A stretch of 27,102 nt of DNA from DATMTS01 sp035564555 (GCA_035564555.1 DATMTS010000024.1:1-27102); one strand, 5' to 3'. Positions 7,102-13,519 are shown, counted from the stretch's first letter. Made by a program: numbers and translations. Notes: generated from the letters alone by a model not told the origin.

Positions 7102-7683
7102 GTGACCGACCTGACCCTGAGACTGCGCCAATCCGGGATCGCTTTGGAGGTCGTCACTCTCGCCTGGAACGTGGTCGGTGTCATTCTGCTGGCGGTCCTG
7201 GCCTACCACTCCGCGTCCGTCGCGCTGCTCGGGTTCGGGTTGGACAGCCTGATCGAGATCGGTGCCAGCACCGTCGTGATCTGGGAGCTCACCGACACCA
7301 ACCATGCCCGGCAACACTTCGCACTGCGGATGATCGGGTGGGCGTTCATCCTCCTGGCCGCCTACCTCCTGATCCAAGCCGCGGTCGTCCTGATCCTGGG
7401 CCACCACGCCACACCGTTGATCGGCGGGATCGGATGGACCGGCCTCACCGCACTGGTGATGTTCGCACTCGCCTGGGGCAAGAGGGTCGTGGGCAAACGG
7501 CTGGACAACCCGGTGTTGCTCACCGAGGGCCGCGTCACCCTCATCGACGGCATCCTGGCCACGAGCGTCCTGCTCGGGATCTTGCTCGACTACACCCTCG
7601 GCTGGTGGTGGGCCGACCCGATCGCCGGCCTCGTCATTGTCTTCTACGCCGCACGCGAAGCCATCCACATCTTCCGCGAATAG
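7102..7683 (+). CDS. Short CDF-like cation transporter membrane protein
   Basis: This 193-residue protein has five or six hydrophobic segments. GFGLDSLIEI (Asp48-x3-Glu52) fits the TM2 metal site of cation efflux proteins, and TEGRVTLIDGILATSVLLG (Asp149) fits the TM5 region, although the residue four before Asp149 is not a usual ligand. There is no cytoplasmic C-terminal domain. The GTG start at 7102 is used because an ATG at 7096 is stopped at once. It is divergently arranged with the CDF gene 6371-7051, so the 50-base gap probably holds both promoters. The pair could form a heteromeric carrier (inference). Confidence 0.75.
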   Translation: MTDLTLRLRQSGIALEVVTLAWNVVGVILLAVLAYHSASVALLGFGLDSLIEIGASTVVIWELTDTNHARQHFALRMIGWAFILLAAYLLIQAAVVLILGHHATPLIGGIGWTGLTALVMFALAWGKRVVGKRLDNPVLLTEGRVTLIDGILATSVLLGILLDYTLGWWWADPIAGLVIVFYAAREAIHIFRE

Positions 7684-7791
7684 ATCACGAACCCAGGCAC
7701 GCTTCCCAGCCGGGAGCGATCACCGCATTGCCATGTGGGTGTTGGCGATAAGGCCGTGCCAACGGTTGAGGATCGCGCACCACGCCTCCCA

Positions 7792-7816
7792 TCTAACGCG
7801 ACTAACTCGCATTAGA
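7792..7816. repeat. Inverted repeat in the 7684-7960 intergenic stretch
   Basis: TCTAACGCGA (7792-7801) and TCGCATTAGA (7807-7816) form a 10-bp dyad with one mismatch and a 5-bp spacer. The 277 bases between the CDF-like gene and the broken gene at 7961 hold no other structure I can support. This is a composition break where the fluoride/metal cluster gives way to accessory genes. The repeat has no T-tract on either strand, so an operator is more likely than a terminator. Confidence 0.3.
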
Positions 7817-7960
7817 CGCGACGAGAGCGCGCAAGCGCAAGCGTAGAGGGGATGTTGCTCCGCTACGGTGGAGCTCTTGGCAGCCCTACGCCCTCAGACG
7901 AGTCGCATCTAGTGCAATTCCGCGTAGTTGACGTCGTAGCGCTTGTTCGTGCCCACGAGC

Positions 7961-8230
7961 TCAGGCAGGGTCGACGTCGACCAGGATCCAGCCGGCGCCC
8001 TGGCGCTGCAGCTGGAAAAGGCGCACGTCCGCAGGATCGTGCTCGCTCCGACCGATCACCGACCAGCCGACCAGGTGCTCGGCGGGGTGCGTGAGGGCGT
8101 CATGGTCGACCGCTGCGCGGATTGCTTCGGCGCTTACAGCTCAGTAGCGGTGGCCGGCCCACACCAGGCGGACCGGGGCTCCTTGCTCCATCCAGAGGTG
8201 CACAACGTCGGCGGCAGGCGCGATGCTCAT
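7961..8230 (-). pseudogene. Small ORF interrupted by an in-frame TGA
   Basis: From ATG at 8230 the frame reads MSIAPAADVVHLWMEQGAP then VRLVWAGHRY and meets TGA at 8143-8141. It continues in the same frame with a protein-like 59-residue stretch (AVSAEAIRAAVDHDALTHPA ... LFQLQRQGAGWILVDVDPA) to a normal stop at 7961-7963. The whole would be an 88-residue protein plus the internal stop. The VRLVWAGHRY segment recalls small actinobacterial DUF6504-like proteins that sit beside SOS mutasome genes, but this is a weak resemblance. CGA-to-TGA or TGG-to-TGA in the ancestor would explain it. An SOS box lies 46 bases upstream of the start. A sequencing error or recoding cannot be excluded. Confidence 0.55.
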
Positions 8231-8275
8231 GACCAGGACCTCCAGATGCTCAGTGTCACCCCATTGCACCACAAT

Positions 8276-8291
8276 TCGAAGATATGTTCGA
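8276..8291. promoter_or_regulatory. LexA-binding SOS box
   Basis: TCGAAGATATGTTCGA differs at one position from the actinobacterial/Gram-positive SOS consensus TCGAAC-N4-GTTCGA. It is embedded in a longer palindrome (ATTCGAA...TTCGAAT). It stands 21 bases before the GTG start of the gene at 8313 and 45 bases before the start of the broken minus-strand gene, so it could repress either or both. The SRAP gene nearby fits a DNA-damage theme but has no such box of its own. Confidence 0.7.
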
Positions 8292-8312
8292 ATGTCGTGG
8301 GAGGTCGGAAAC

Positions 8313-8669
8313 GTGAAAACGCTGCACGCGGGGGAGAGGGTCTGGTTGGTTCTCAACGACGCCGCAAACCGAATCGAGTTCCAGATCGAGTACGCGCCGG
8401 CAACCCGATCCGACACCCACGAAACGCTGATGATGTATCGCGTCGACCACTGGGTGCTCAAGCGCAACGACCGCTGGCCGCTCGGCTACTACGACCAGCT
8501 GCGCCAGGCGCTCGACGCCTGCGCCCTCGCGCTCGGCATGCCCAACTTCCTCACGCCGGCTACCGCGCCGGATGGCACGATCATCACTCCGGAAGAGCAG
8601 CGAGAGCGATGGCGGGCGGGCCTCGATCCGCGCACCGGGCGAAGCCGGCGGGAACCGGCCGCTGTTTGA
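8313..8669 (+). CDS. Hypothetical protein behind an SOS box
   Basis: A 118-residue soluble protein I do not recognise. It has a compact first 90 residues rich in aromatic residues (HAGERVWLVLNDAA, MMYRVDHWVLKRNDRWPLGY) and a polar, Arg-rich tail. The GTG start at 8313 is chosen because GGGAGG (8299-8304) lies 8 bases upstream. An in-frame ATG at 8292 would add seven residues but would overlap the SOS box and lacks a ribosome-binding site. The LexA box directly in the promoter region suggests induction by DNA damage. It converges on the SRAP gene. Confidence 0.65.
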   Translation: MKTLHAGERVWLVLNDAANRIEFQIEYAPATRSDTHETLMMYRVDHWVLKRNDRWPLGYYDQLRQALDACALALGMPNFLTPATAPDGTIITPEEQRERWRAGLDPRTGRSRREPAAV

Positions 8670-8723
8670 GGAGCAGCGGAGGTGGCAGGTGGGGACTCGA
8701 TCGGTGAACCGGCCCATCTCGCC

Positions 8724-9440
8724 CTACGCGACCGGCTCGATCAGCTCCGGCCCGTCGCCGCGCACCGGGCCCACCTGATCGAACCGCAGCGACTCAGCCT
8801 CCGCCACGCCCGCGCGGACAGCCTCGTCGACGAGCGCCTGGTCGCCGGCCACGGTCGGATCGATCCAGTGCTCCCACATCCGCTGCGGAAGGATGACCGG
8901 GTTGCGATCATGAATGTCTGCGAGAGTCTGCACCGCATCGGAGGTAACAATCGTGGCCGTCAGCCGCCACCGTGAATCATCGTCGCGATCCTTGGACGGA
9001 TCAGCCCACCACGAGTAGAGGCCCGCGAAGCCCATCACTTGATCGTCGGGGTACCGGATGAAGTACGGGATCTTGTGTCCCTTCGGGCCCTGCCATTCGT
9101 AGTAGCCATTCGCGAGCACGATCGCTCGGTGCGACTTCACGGGTCCTCGCCACAAGGGCTTCTCGGCCATGTCCTCGGCTCGAGCGTTGAAGGTGGACGC
9201 TTTCAGCTTCAACGTCTTCGACCAGCTCGGTACCAGTGACAAGTAGGCCGGCTCGAATCGGATCTGCGGCTCCGCCTCGCCCTTGCCGGATTCGAAGAGC
9301 AGGGGGATGTTCTCGGTCGGCGCGATGTTCCAGCTGGGCTCCCAGCCCGGTCGCCAGTCCTCTGGCATCTTGCCTGTCGACTCGACGAACTCTGCAATCG
9401 CCGCATTCACTTTGTCGTCCATCGCGAAACGTCCGCACAT
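8724..9440 (-). CDS. SRAP family protein (YedK/HMCES-like abasic-site DNA crosslinker)
   Basis: This 238-residue protein begins MCGRF. The catalytic Cys2 becomes the N-terminal residue after Met removal and forms a thiazolidine link with abasic sites in single-stranded DNA. Other family residues are present: Asn85-x-Arg87-x-Glu89 (FNARAED), Glu115 in GYYEW, and His177 in DIHDRNPVIL (usually HDRMPVIL). The ATG at 9440 is fixed by the requirement for Cys2; a GTG seven codons earlier would bury the active site and is rejected. There is no obvious Shine-Dalgarno. Length is typical. It acts in the cytoplasm to shield abasic sites during replication and fits with the nearby SOS box. Confidence 0.93.
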   Translation of the reverse strand: MCGRFAMDDKVNAAIAEFVESTGKMPEDWRPGWEPSWNIAPTENIPLLFESGKGEAEPQIRFEPAYLSLVPSWSKTLKLKASTFNARAEDMAEKPLWRGPVKSHRAIVLANGYYEWQGPKGHKIPYFIRYPDDQVMGFAGLYSWWADPSKDRDDDSRWRLTATIVTSDAVQTLADIHDRNPVILPQRMWEHWIDPTVAGDQALVDEAVRAGVAEAESLRFDQVGPVRGDGPELIEPVA

Positions 9441-9510
9441 AGCGCCGAGCGTACCCGGCACATCCGACGGGGAGCCCGGCGCGGCTGCCGGCGGCGGTTC
9501 GCGCGGCTTG

Positions 9511-9540
9511 TTGCTTTTCTGCGTGACTTTGCGGTAAAGT
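9511..9540 (+). promoter_or_regulatory. Candidate sigma70-type promoter
   Basis: TTGCTT (9511-9516), an 18-bp spacer and TAAAGT (9535-9540) make a reasonable -35/-10 pair upstream of the hairpin at 9565-9596 and the small membrane protein gene at 9717. A transcript from it would start near 9547. It was found by eye only. Confidence 0.4.
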
Positions 9541-9564
9541 GAGGAGCGCTCTAGTAGTACGCAA

Positions 9565-9596
9565 AAAACGGTTGAACCGGAAGGTTCGGCCGTTTT
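9565..9596 (+). terminator. 14-bp stem-loop with T-run: attenuator, or end of a short RNA
   Basis: AAAACGGTTGAACC (9565-9578) and GGTTCGGCCGTTTT (9583-9596) pair along their full length, with two G-U pairs and a GGAA tetraloop. The 3' side is followed by TTTTGTCGTTT. No gene ends just before it on the plus strand. It would cut a transcript from the promoter at 9511-9540 after about 50 bases, leaving either a tiny RNA or an attenuated leader for the gene at 9717. On the minus strand the A-run side also gives a U-rich tail, so it could work in both directions. Confidence 0.5.
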
Positions 9597-9716
9597 GTCG
9601 TTTAACGGCGAACTCCGTACCGCGTGCGGATCGCCGCATGTGACTGGTTGATTGCCGTCCGGCGGTCAACCTTTCGTCGACCGGTTGGGTCGACACCTCG
9701 CAACAGGAGGTGGCTG

Positions 9717-9872
9717 ATGCCCCCACTGCTGACTGAGGCTCTTCAGTACGTCGGCGCGTTCCCGTTCTTCGGGCTCGTCGCCGGCGTCGTGATCCTGGTC
9801 GCTGCTTTCAGTGACAAGGTCAACCGTCGTGTCGTGCGCCTCATCAGGGCGTTCCGCGGCGGGGAGAAGTAG
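9717..9872 (+). CDS. Small single-span membrane protein
   Basis: A 51-residue protein with a short polar start, one clear hydrophobic span (about residues 11-30, VGAFPFFGLVAGVVILVAAF) and a strongly basic tail (KVNRRVVRLIRAFRGGEK). This predicts N-out/C-in orientation by the positive-inside rule. A consensus Shine-Dalgarno AGGAGG (9705-9710) lies 6 bases before the ATG, making it one of the best-supported starts in the window. Function is unknown. It lies just before the Fic module; a role as a type I-like toxin or conjugation-linked membrane peptide is possible but unproven. Confidence 0.65.
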   Translation: MPPLLTEALQYVGAFPFFGLVAGVVILVAAFSDKVNRRVVRLIRAFRGGEK

Positions 9873-10027
9873 CCAAAAATCACAGGTGCCCCCAACCGGC
9901 GGGAGAGCTCTGCCCAAAATCTGCTCGCAAACGATCGTTTCCGAGCAGCACGATCGGAGCCGAGTCGGCCCCGCGGAATTGCGCGGCGGCGGTGTTGCTC
10001 AAAACCCTTGCCGAAACCCTCGGCTGT

Positions 10028-10053
10028 TCAAAACCCTAGCTAGGGGTTTTTGA
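10028..10053. promoter_or_regulatory. Operator-like inverted repeat before the toxin-antitoxin operon
   Basis: TCAAAACCCT (10028-10037) faces AGGGGTTTTTGA (10042-10053) across AGCT, and a third direct copy of TCAAAACCCT lies at 9999-10008. The -10-like TAGAAT (10064-10069) lies just downstream, so the dyad covers the -35 region. This is the layout expected for autorepression of a toxin-antitoxin operon. The bases 9873-10090 hold nothing else I can support. Confidence 0.5.
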
Positions 10054-10090
10054 TCAAGACTGATAGAATGGAGACGTCGAAAGGGCTGTG

Positions 10091-10294
10091 ATGAGCGTGA
10101 AGACCGCGAGCACTATCTCCGCCGCCGAGCGTGAGCTCCGCGAGCGTGTGGTGGCTGACGCCGCCCACAGCTCCGAGATGGAGGGGCTGACCTCTTCAAG
10201 CGAATACCGCGCGGACGCTGCAGCGTTCGTCGAGGGGGAGTTCGACGCCGACGAGCTGGTGCGTCGCACCCGCGCCCGCTACGGCCTTGCCTGA
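10091..10294 (+). CDS. Fic antitoxin, VbhA-like
   Basis: A 67-residue, mostly helical protein carrying the class I Fic inhibitory motif (S/T)xxxE(G/N) as Ser27-Ser-Glu-Met-Glu31-Gly32. In VbhA-type antitoxins the motif Glu reaches into the Fic active site and blocks productive ATP binding. The ATG at 10091 follows GAAAGGG (10080-10086); a GTG immediately before it is an alternative. The stop lies inside the start of the Fic gene, so the two are translationally coupled with antitoxin first, as expected. Assignment rests on motif plus position. Confidence 0.82.
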   Translation: MSVKTASTISAAERELRERVVADAAHSSEMEGLTSSSEYRADAAAFVEGEFDADELVRRTRARYGLA

Positions 10295-11045
10295 GTTCGT
10301 CGACCCGTACCTCGAGCCCGCCACCGGGATCCTCCGCAACAACCTCGGCATCACCGATCAGCGCACGCTCGACGTCGCTGAGGCCGACCTGGTGGAGGCG
10401 CGTCGCGTCCAGATGATTGTGCGGCCGGTAAAGGTCACCGGGGATCTTCGACAGCTGCAGGCGATCCACGGCCAACTGTTCCAGGACGTCTACGACTGGG
10501 CGGGCCAGCTGCGCGCGGTCGATATCCGAAAGGGCACCGATGCGGACGCGGAGTTCTTCATGCCGGTGTCCCGGCTGGAGTCCGGGGCAGGATTCGCGTT
10601 CGCGGAACTCGCGGACGAGAAGCAGCTGCGCGGCTTAGACCGCGACCGGTTCGTGGAGCGCCTGGCGCACCACTACGACCAGGTGAACTACCTGCACCCG
10701 TTCCGCGAGGGCAACGGGCGCACGCAACGGATCTTCTGGACCCAGATCGCTGCGGGCGCCGGCTTCGACCTCGACTGGAGCAAGGTCACCGGCGTACAGA
10801 ACGACCACGCATCCCGGGATGCGATGGAGCGCCGCGACTTCGCCGGCCTACGCACGATGTTCGATCACATCGTGCAGCCGGCGGCGCCGGGCGGCCCCCT
10901 CACCCCGGAAAGGTTGGAGCAGCTGCGCGCATTCGCGAGCATGGGCGGCCCGGCAACGCCGGCCCGCGGCATCTCGTCAACGACAGCGCGCCCGACCCGA
11001 TCGCACACGCAAGGACATGACTACGACCGGGGGAGGGGACGATGA
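10287..11045 (+). CDS. Fic domain toxin (protein adenylyltransferase)
   Basis: A 252-residue Fic protein with the full catalytic motif HPFREGNGRTQR (His137 to Arg148). The His deprotonates the target hydroxyl, the Glu binds Mg and Arg148 contacts the ATP phosphates. Such toxins transfer AMP to target proteins such as topoisomerases and arrest growth. It has no N-terminal inhibitory helix of its own, in line with control by the separate antitoxin just upstream (class I). The TTG start at 10287 overlaps the antitoxin by 8 bases and lacks its own Shine-Dalgarno. The last ~45 residues are polar and probably disordered. Its stop overlaps the ATG of the recombinase gene. Confidence 0.92.
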   Translation: MPEFVDPYLEPATGILRNNLGITDQRTLDVAEADLVEARRVQMIVRPVKVTGDLRQLQAIHGQLFQDVYDWAGQLRAVDIRKGTDADAEFFMPVSRLESGAGFAFAELADEKQLRGLDRDRFVERLAHHYDQVNYLHPFREGNGRTQRIFWTQIAAGAGFDLDWSKVTGVQNDHASRDAMERRDFAGLRTMFDHIVQPAAPGGPLTPERLEQLRAFASMGGPATPARGISSTTARPTRSHTQGHDYDRGRGR

Positions 11046-11656
11046 CCGTTGTCGGATACGCGCGAGTCTCGAAGCGGGAGCAGAACTCCCAGGCGCAGGA
11101 GGCTGAGCTGAAAGCTGCTGGCGCTGAACGAGTGTTCATCGATCACGGCGACTCGAGCCGGGTCAAGGACCGCCCGCAGTGGGTCGCGTGCATGGACTAC
11201 CTCCGCGCCGGTGACGTGCTGCTGGTGCGCCGGCTGGATCGTCTCGGTGGCACCGAGCGGATTCTGATCGAGACTTTGCACGAGCTCGAGGACAAGGGCG
11301 TCGATATCAAGAGTCTCACCGAGCCCGTGATCGACACCACAAGCCCAATGGGACGTGCACTGTTCGGCATCGTCGCCGTGTTCGCCCAGCTGCGCGTCGA
11401 CACCATCCGGGAGAACACGCGCCTAGGGCTCGAGTACGCCCGCGCACAGGGGCGCGTCGGCGGCCGCCCCACGGTGATGACGCCGGAGCGCATCGAGGTC
11501 GCTCGGCAGATGCGGGCGCAGACACCGCCGGCGACATGGGAGACGATCGCTAAGACTCTTCGCGTGGGCTCTGCAACCGTTCGACGTGCTCTGGCGCAAT
11601 CGCCGGAGGATGAAAGCGCAGCTCGCGAGTCCAAAGCCGGGGCGGGCACGAAGTAG
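11042..11656 (+). CDS. Serine recombinase (resolvase/invertase family)
   Basis: A 204-residue small serine recombinase. The nucleophile is Ser10 in YARVSKREQN; catalytic arginines lie in LVRRLDRLGG. There is a long dimer helix (FGIVAVFAQLRVDTIRENTRLGLEYARAQG) followed by the GGRPTVMT hinge and a C-terminal helix-turn-helix (TWETIAKTLRVGSATVRRAL). The length matches Tn3-type resolvases and DNA invertases. Probable roles are plasmid multimer resolution or inversion of a local segment. No duplicated crossover sites could be identified by eye. The ATG overlaps the Fic stop (ATGA), tying it to the toxin-antitoxin transcript. Confidence 0.92.
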   Translation: MTVVGYARVSKREQNSQAQEAELKAAGAERVFIDHGDSSRVKDRPQWVACMDYLRAGDVLLVRRLDRLGGTERILIETLHELEDKGVDIKSLTEPVIDTTSPMGRALFGIVAVFAQLRVDTIRENTRLGLEYARAQGRVGGRPTVMTPERIEVARQMRAQTPPATWETIAKTLRVGSATVRRALAQSPEDESAARESKAGAGTK

Positions 11657-12474
11657 TGTCCGGGTTCCGCAGGGACGAGCTCTACGCGGTCGCTGTCGTG
11701 GAGCACGTATTGGGTGCGAGCGTGGTGCAACTCGACGTGCCCGGCGCACCACGAAAGACAATCGATGGGGAGATCCGCTACCGCGACGGCAAGACCGCCG
11801 GCCTTGAAGTGACAAGTGTCGAGGACAGTTCCCAGCACCACCTCAGAGCGAAGCTCAAGATGCGGCCTAGTGTGCCCGCGCCTGGACGTCTGACGTGGAC
11901 GATCCACGCACCTAGTGTGGATGACCTTGCTCGGCTGGAGAAGTTCTATGAGCGGGTGATTGTGTTGGCTGAACGACACAACGTCACCCGGCCCGAAGAC
12001 CTGCCGCTGGACCTGATTCACGGTGATCCGGAGCTGGAGTGGCTCGCCTGGGAGGCGGGCCCGGTGATGTGGGGATACCTACCCAGCGGGGAACCGAAGG
12101 TCCATTGGATGCCACCTGCGACCTCTGCGATATTCAGTAGCGAGGGTGAGGCAATTGCCGAGGGTGTCAGCGCGGCCCTGCGAGTCGATCCCGCCCGCGA
12201 CCACATCGCGAAGCTGCTGGCCGCCCAATACGACGAGCGCCACTTGTTCCTCATCGTCGGGACAACCGGTCTTAGCAACGCAGCTGCCTACGCGCTCATC
12301 GAACCCAGCGAGGTGCCGTCCGACGATCCCGGCCTCCCGATCGGAATTGATCACCTATGGCTCGCGCCGGGCTGGGGCCAGACAGTCACGGTGTGGAGCC
12401 GTCCAACTGGATGGCGGCACGAGCGCCTGCCCGATCCGCCCCGATCGACTGAGCGGAGCTCAGCCACTCGTTGA
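11656..12474 (+). CDS. Hypothetical protein, fourth gene of the Fic-recombinase chain
   Basis: A 272-residue soluble protein I cannot name. The N-terminal half has a strand-turn-strand passage, IDGEIRYRDGKTAGLEVTSV, like proteins whose beta core holds acidic residues. A PD-(D/E)xK nuclease-like core is conceivable, but no lysine is placed convincingly. The middle has WLAWEAGPVMWGYLPSG, and the end has HLWLAPGWGQTVTVWSR followed by a polar tail. The GTG start shares one base with the recombinase stop (TAGTG). The last 89 bases overlap the convergent HTH gene, so the real C-terminus may be functionally short. Confidence 0.6.
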   Translation: MSGFRRDELYAVAVVEHVLGASVVQLDVPGAPRKTIDGEIRYRDGKTAGLEVTSVEDSSQHHLRAKLKMRPSVPAPGRLTWTIHAPSVDDLARLEKFYERVIVLAERHNVTRPEDLPLDLIHGDPELEWLAWEAGPVMWGYLPSGEPKVHWMPPATSAIFSSEGEAIAEGVSAALRVDPARDHIAKLLAAQYDERHLFLIVGTTGLSNAAAYALIEPSEVPSDDPGLPIGIDHLWLAPGWGQTVTVWSRPTGWRHERLPDPPRSTERSSATR

Positions 12475-12661
12475 CGTCGACGCGGATGTAGCGAACGGTT
12501 CGTTTGCCGATCGTGACGTAGGCGGGCCCCTCGCCGCGCTCGCGCATCCGGCGCAGCTCGACGAGCGTCAGACCGGTCGCAGCGGCAGTCTCGTCGGGCG
12601 TGTAAGAGCGCAGTTGGACGGGCACTGTGACGCGGTGCCGGCGGAGGTAGGCGGCGCTCAT
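12386..12661 (-). CDS. Helix-turn-helix protein, excisionase/MerR-like
   Basis: A 91-residue protein whose centre follows the excisionase-type winged HTH pattern: YTPDETAAATGLTLVELRRMR, then GEGPAYVTIGKRTVRYIRVDVNEWL, the wing with GKR..RY and a D..WL end. Such proteins bind DNA as recombination directionality factors or small regulators. The ATG (12661) shares a base with the stop of the redoxin gene (TGATG), so the two are co-translated; a GTG one codon earlier is an alternative. With no tyrosine integrase in view, a regulatory job is as likely as excision. Confidence 0.75.
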   Translation of the reverse strand: MSAAYLRRHRVTVPVQLRSYTPDETAAATGLTLVELRRMRERGEGPAYVTIGKRTVRYIRVDVNEWLSSAQSIGADRAGARAAIQLDGSTP

Positions 12662-12957
12662 CACTGGCAGCTTTCGCAGTAGAGGGCGTCCATCGGGTCG
12701 ACGGGCACCTCGTACACGTCGATCGCCTGCTTGGCGGCAACGCGCGCGATCAGGTCGGGCCGATACCCGTCCCAGCTCTCCCCGTCGACGACCGTGACCG
12801 GTGCTCCCTGGTAGGAGGCCCCGACCGCCTGCAGCGGGTAGTCATCGGCCGTGACAGACACCAGCTCGTACACGATGCCGGCGCTGTCCATTGCTGCTCT
12901 GGTTTTGTCGCTTGTTGCGGATCCGGACTCTACGTACAAGGTGACGTTCGTGCTCAT
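12661..12957 (-). CDS. NrdH/glutaredoxin-like protein lacking the usual CxxC
   Basis: A 98-residue thioredoxin-fold protein that fits NrdH-redoxins: VTLYVESG, then KTRAAMDSAGIVYELVSV, APVTVVDGESWDGYRPDLIARVA (the PV..G...GFRPD region). Where the redox CxxC belongs there is Ser13-Ala-Thr-Ser16. A CxxC is instead found at the very end, Cys94-Glu-Ser-Cys97, one residue before the stop. Classical glutaredoxin chemistry at the N-terminal site is therefore not expected. The ATG at 12957 follows a GGGAG. It is the first gene of a two-gene minus-strand unit with the HTH gene, downstream of the large inverted repeat at 12987-13135. Confidence 0.8.
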   Translation of the reverse strand: MSTNVTLYVESGSATSDKTRAAMDSAGIVYELVSVTADDYPLQAVGASYQGAPVTVVDGESWDGYRPDLIARVAAKQAIDVYEVPVDPMDALYCESCQ

Positions 12958-12986
12958 GGCGCGCTCCCTCTCTCAGCTCAACCCAT

Positions 12987-13135
12987 TTGCCTTTCGGCGC
13001 TCTTGCCGAAACAGCACCGGGAGTGAATGAGCAAGGGACCGTGGAATACCGGAGCGAGCGCAGCGAGTGAGGATATGCCGCGAAAGCCCTTGCTCAGAGA
13101 GGAACGGTGCGTACCATCACCTAGCCGAAAGGCAA
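12987..13135. repeat. ~150-bp nested inverted repeat
   Basis: Three pairs of perfect arms share one centre near 13062: TTGCCTTTCGGC (12987-12998) with GCCGAAAGGCAA (13124-13135), GCACCG (13014-13019) with CGGTGC (13105-13110), and TGAGCAAGGG (13028-13037) with CCCTTGCTCA (13087-13096). The left side also has a local 7-bp hairpin TTTCGGC/GCCGAAA (12992-12998, 13005-13011). No gene overlaps it convincingly. It lies upstream of the redoxin gene, and before a terminator on the other side. An origin (oriV or single-strand origin), partition site or oriT are the main options. Confidence 0.6.
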
Positions 13136-13149
13136 CGGAGTTGCCCAAC

Positions 13150-13188
13150 GAACAAGCCCCACCGAGCGATGCTCGGCGGGGCTTGTTC
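13150..13188 (-). terminator. Strong hairpin terminator
   Basis: GAACAAGCCCC-A-CCGAGC (13150-13167) pairs with GCTCGG-C-GGGGCTTGTTC (13171-13188), 17 bp around an A/C mismatch and a three-base loop. It sits 22 bases after the stop of the minus-strand gene 13211-13519. It can act in both directions since the sequence is symmetric, though T-runs are weak. Confidence 0.75.
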
Positions 13189-13210
13189 TACAAGATCAGG
13201 AGCCGCAGGC

Positions 13211-13519
13211 TCACCCTTCAGTGTTCTCTGCTGGTGGCGTCGAGGCGGTGCGACGCTTGCGTGTGCGGGGTGCGGACTGGCCCGGGGCACGAGCGCCAAT
13301 CTCGCGGAGGTTCTTCTCGGTCCATCCTGCGGCAAGGGCGGTATTCCATGCCTTGTCGTGTGCGGCGGCCGCGTCCTTGACGGCCTGCTCCGCAGCGTCG
13401 AAGGCGTTGGTCGCGGACACGAGTTCCTCGACCGAGCGCACGCGCGCGTTTTGCTCCGCCTCGATGATGGCCCGCGCCTTGCGTGCGGCTTCCTGGGGGT
13501 CAAGTTGTACGTCGCTCAT
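13211..13519 (-). CDS. Small coiled-coil protein beside the mobilization genes
   Basis: A 102-residue hydrophilic protein with a long Ala/Glu-rich helix (about residues 10-65) and a basic, Arg/Thr/Pro-rich tail (GQSAPRTRKRRTASTPPAE). I do not recognise the family. The ATG at 13519 is preferred for the compact SDVQLDP start; a GTG two codons earlier is possible. There is no Shine-Dalgarno, and a TTAATCT element lies 5-11 bases upstream, so the mRNA may be leaderless. It is divergent from mobC, with the likely transfer origin between them. Its tail and position suggest a nucleic-acid-linked role in transfer (inference). Confidence 0.65.
   Translation of the reverse strand: MSDVQLDPQEAARKARAIIEAEQNARVRSVEELVSATNAFDAAEQAVKDAAAAHDKAWNTALAAGWTEKNLREIGARAPGQSAPRTRKRRTASTPPAENTEG

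Noticed and set aside
7911..7960. Short minus-strand frame ending in TNKRYDVNYAELH right after the broken gene
   Set aside because: Looks protein-like at its end but turns into shadow-type sequence upstream; too short to call a gene or frameshift.
7943..8707. Plus-strand frame of 254 codons over the broken gene and the SOS-box gene
   Set aside because: No RBS, changes character along its length, and conflicts with the RBS-supported frame at 8313.
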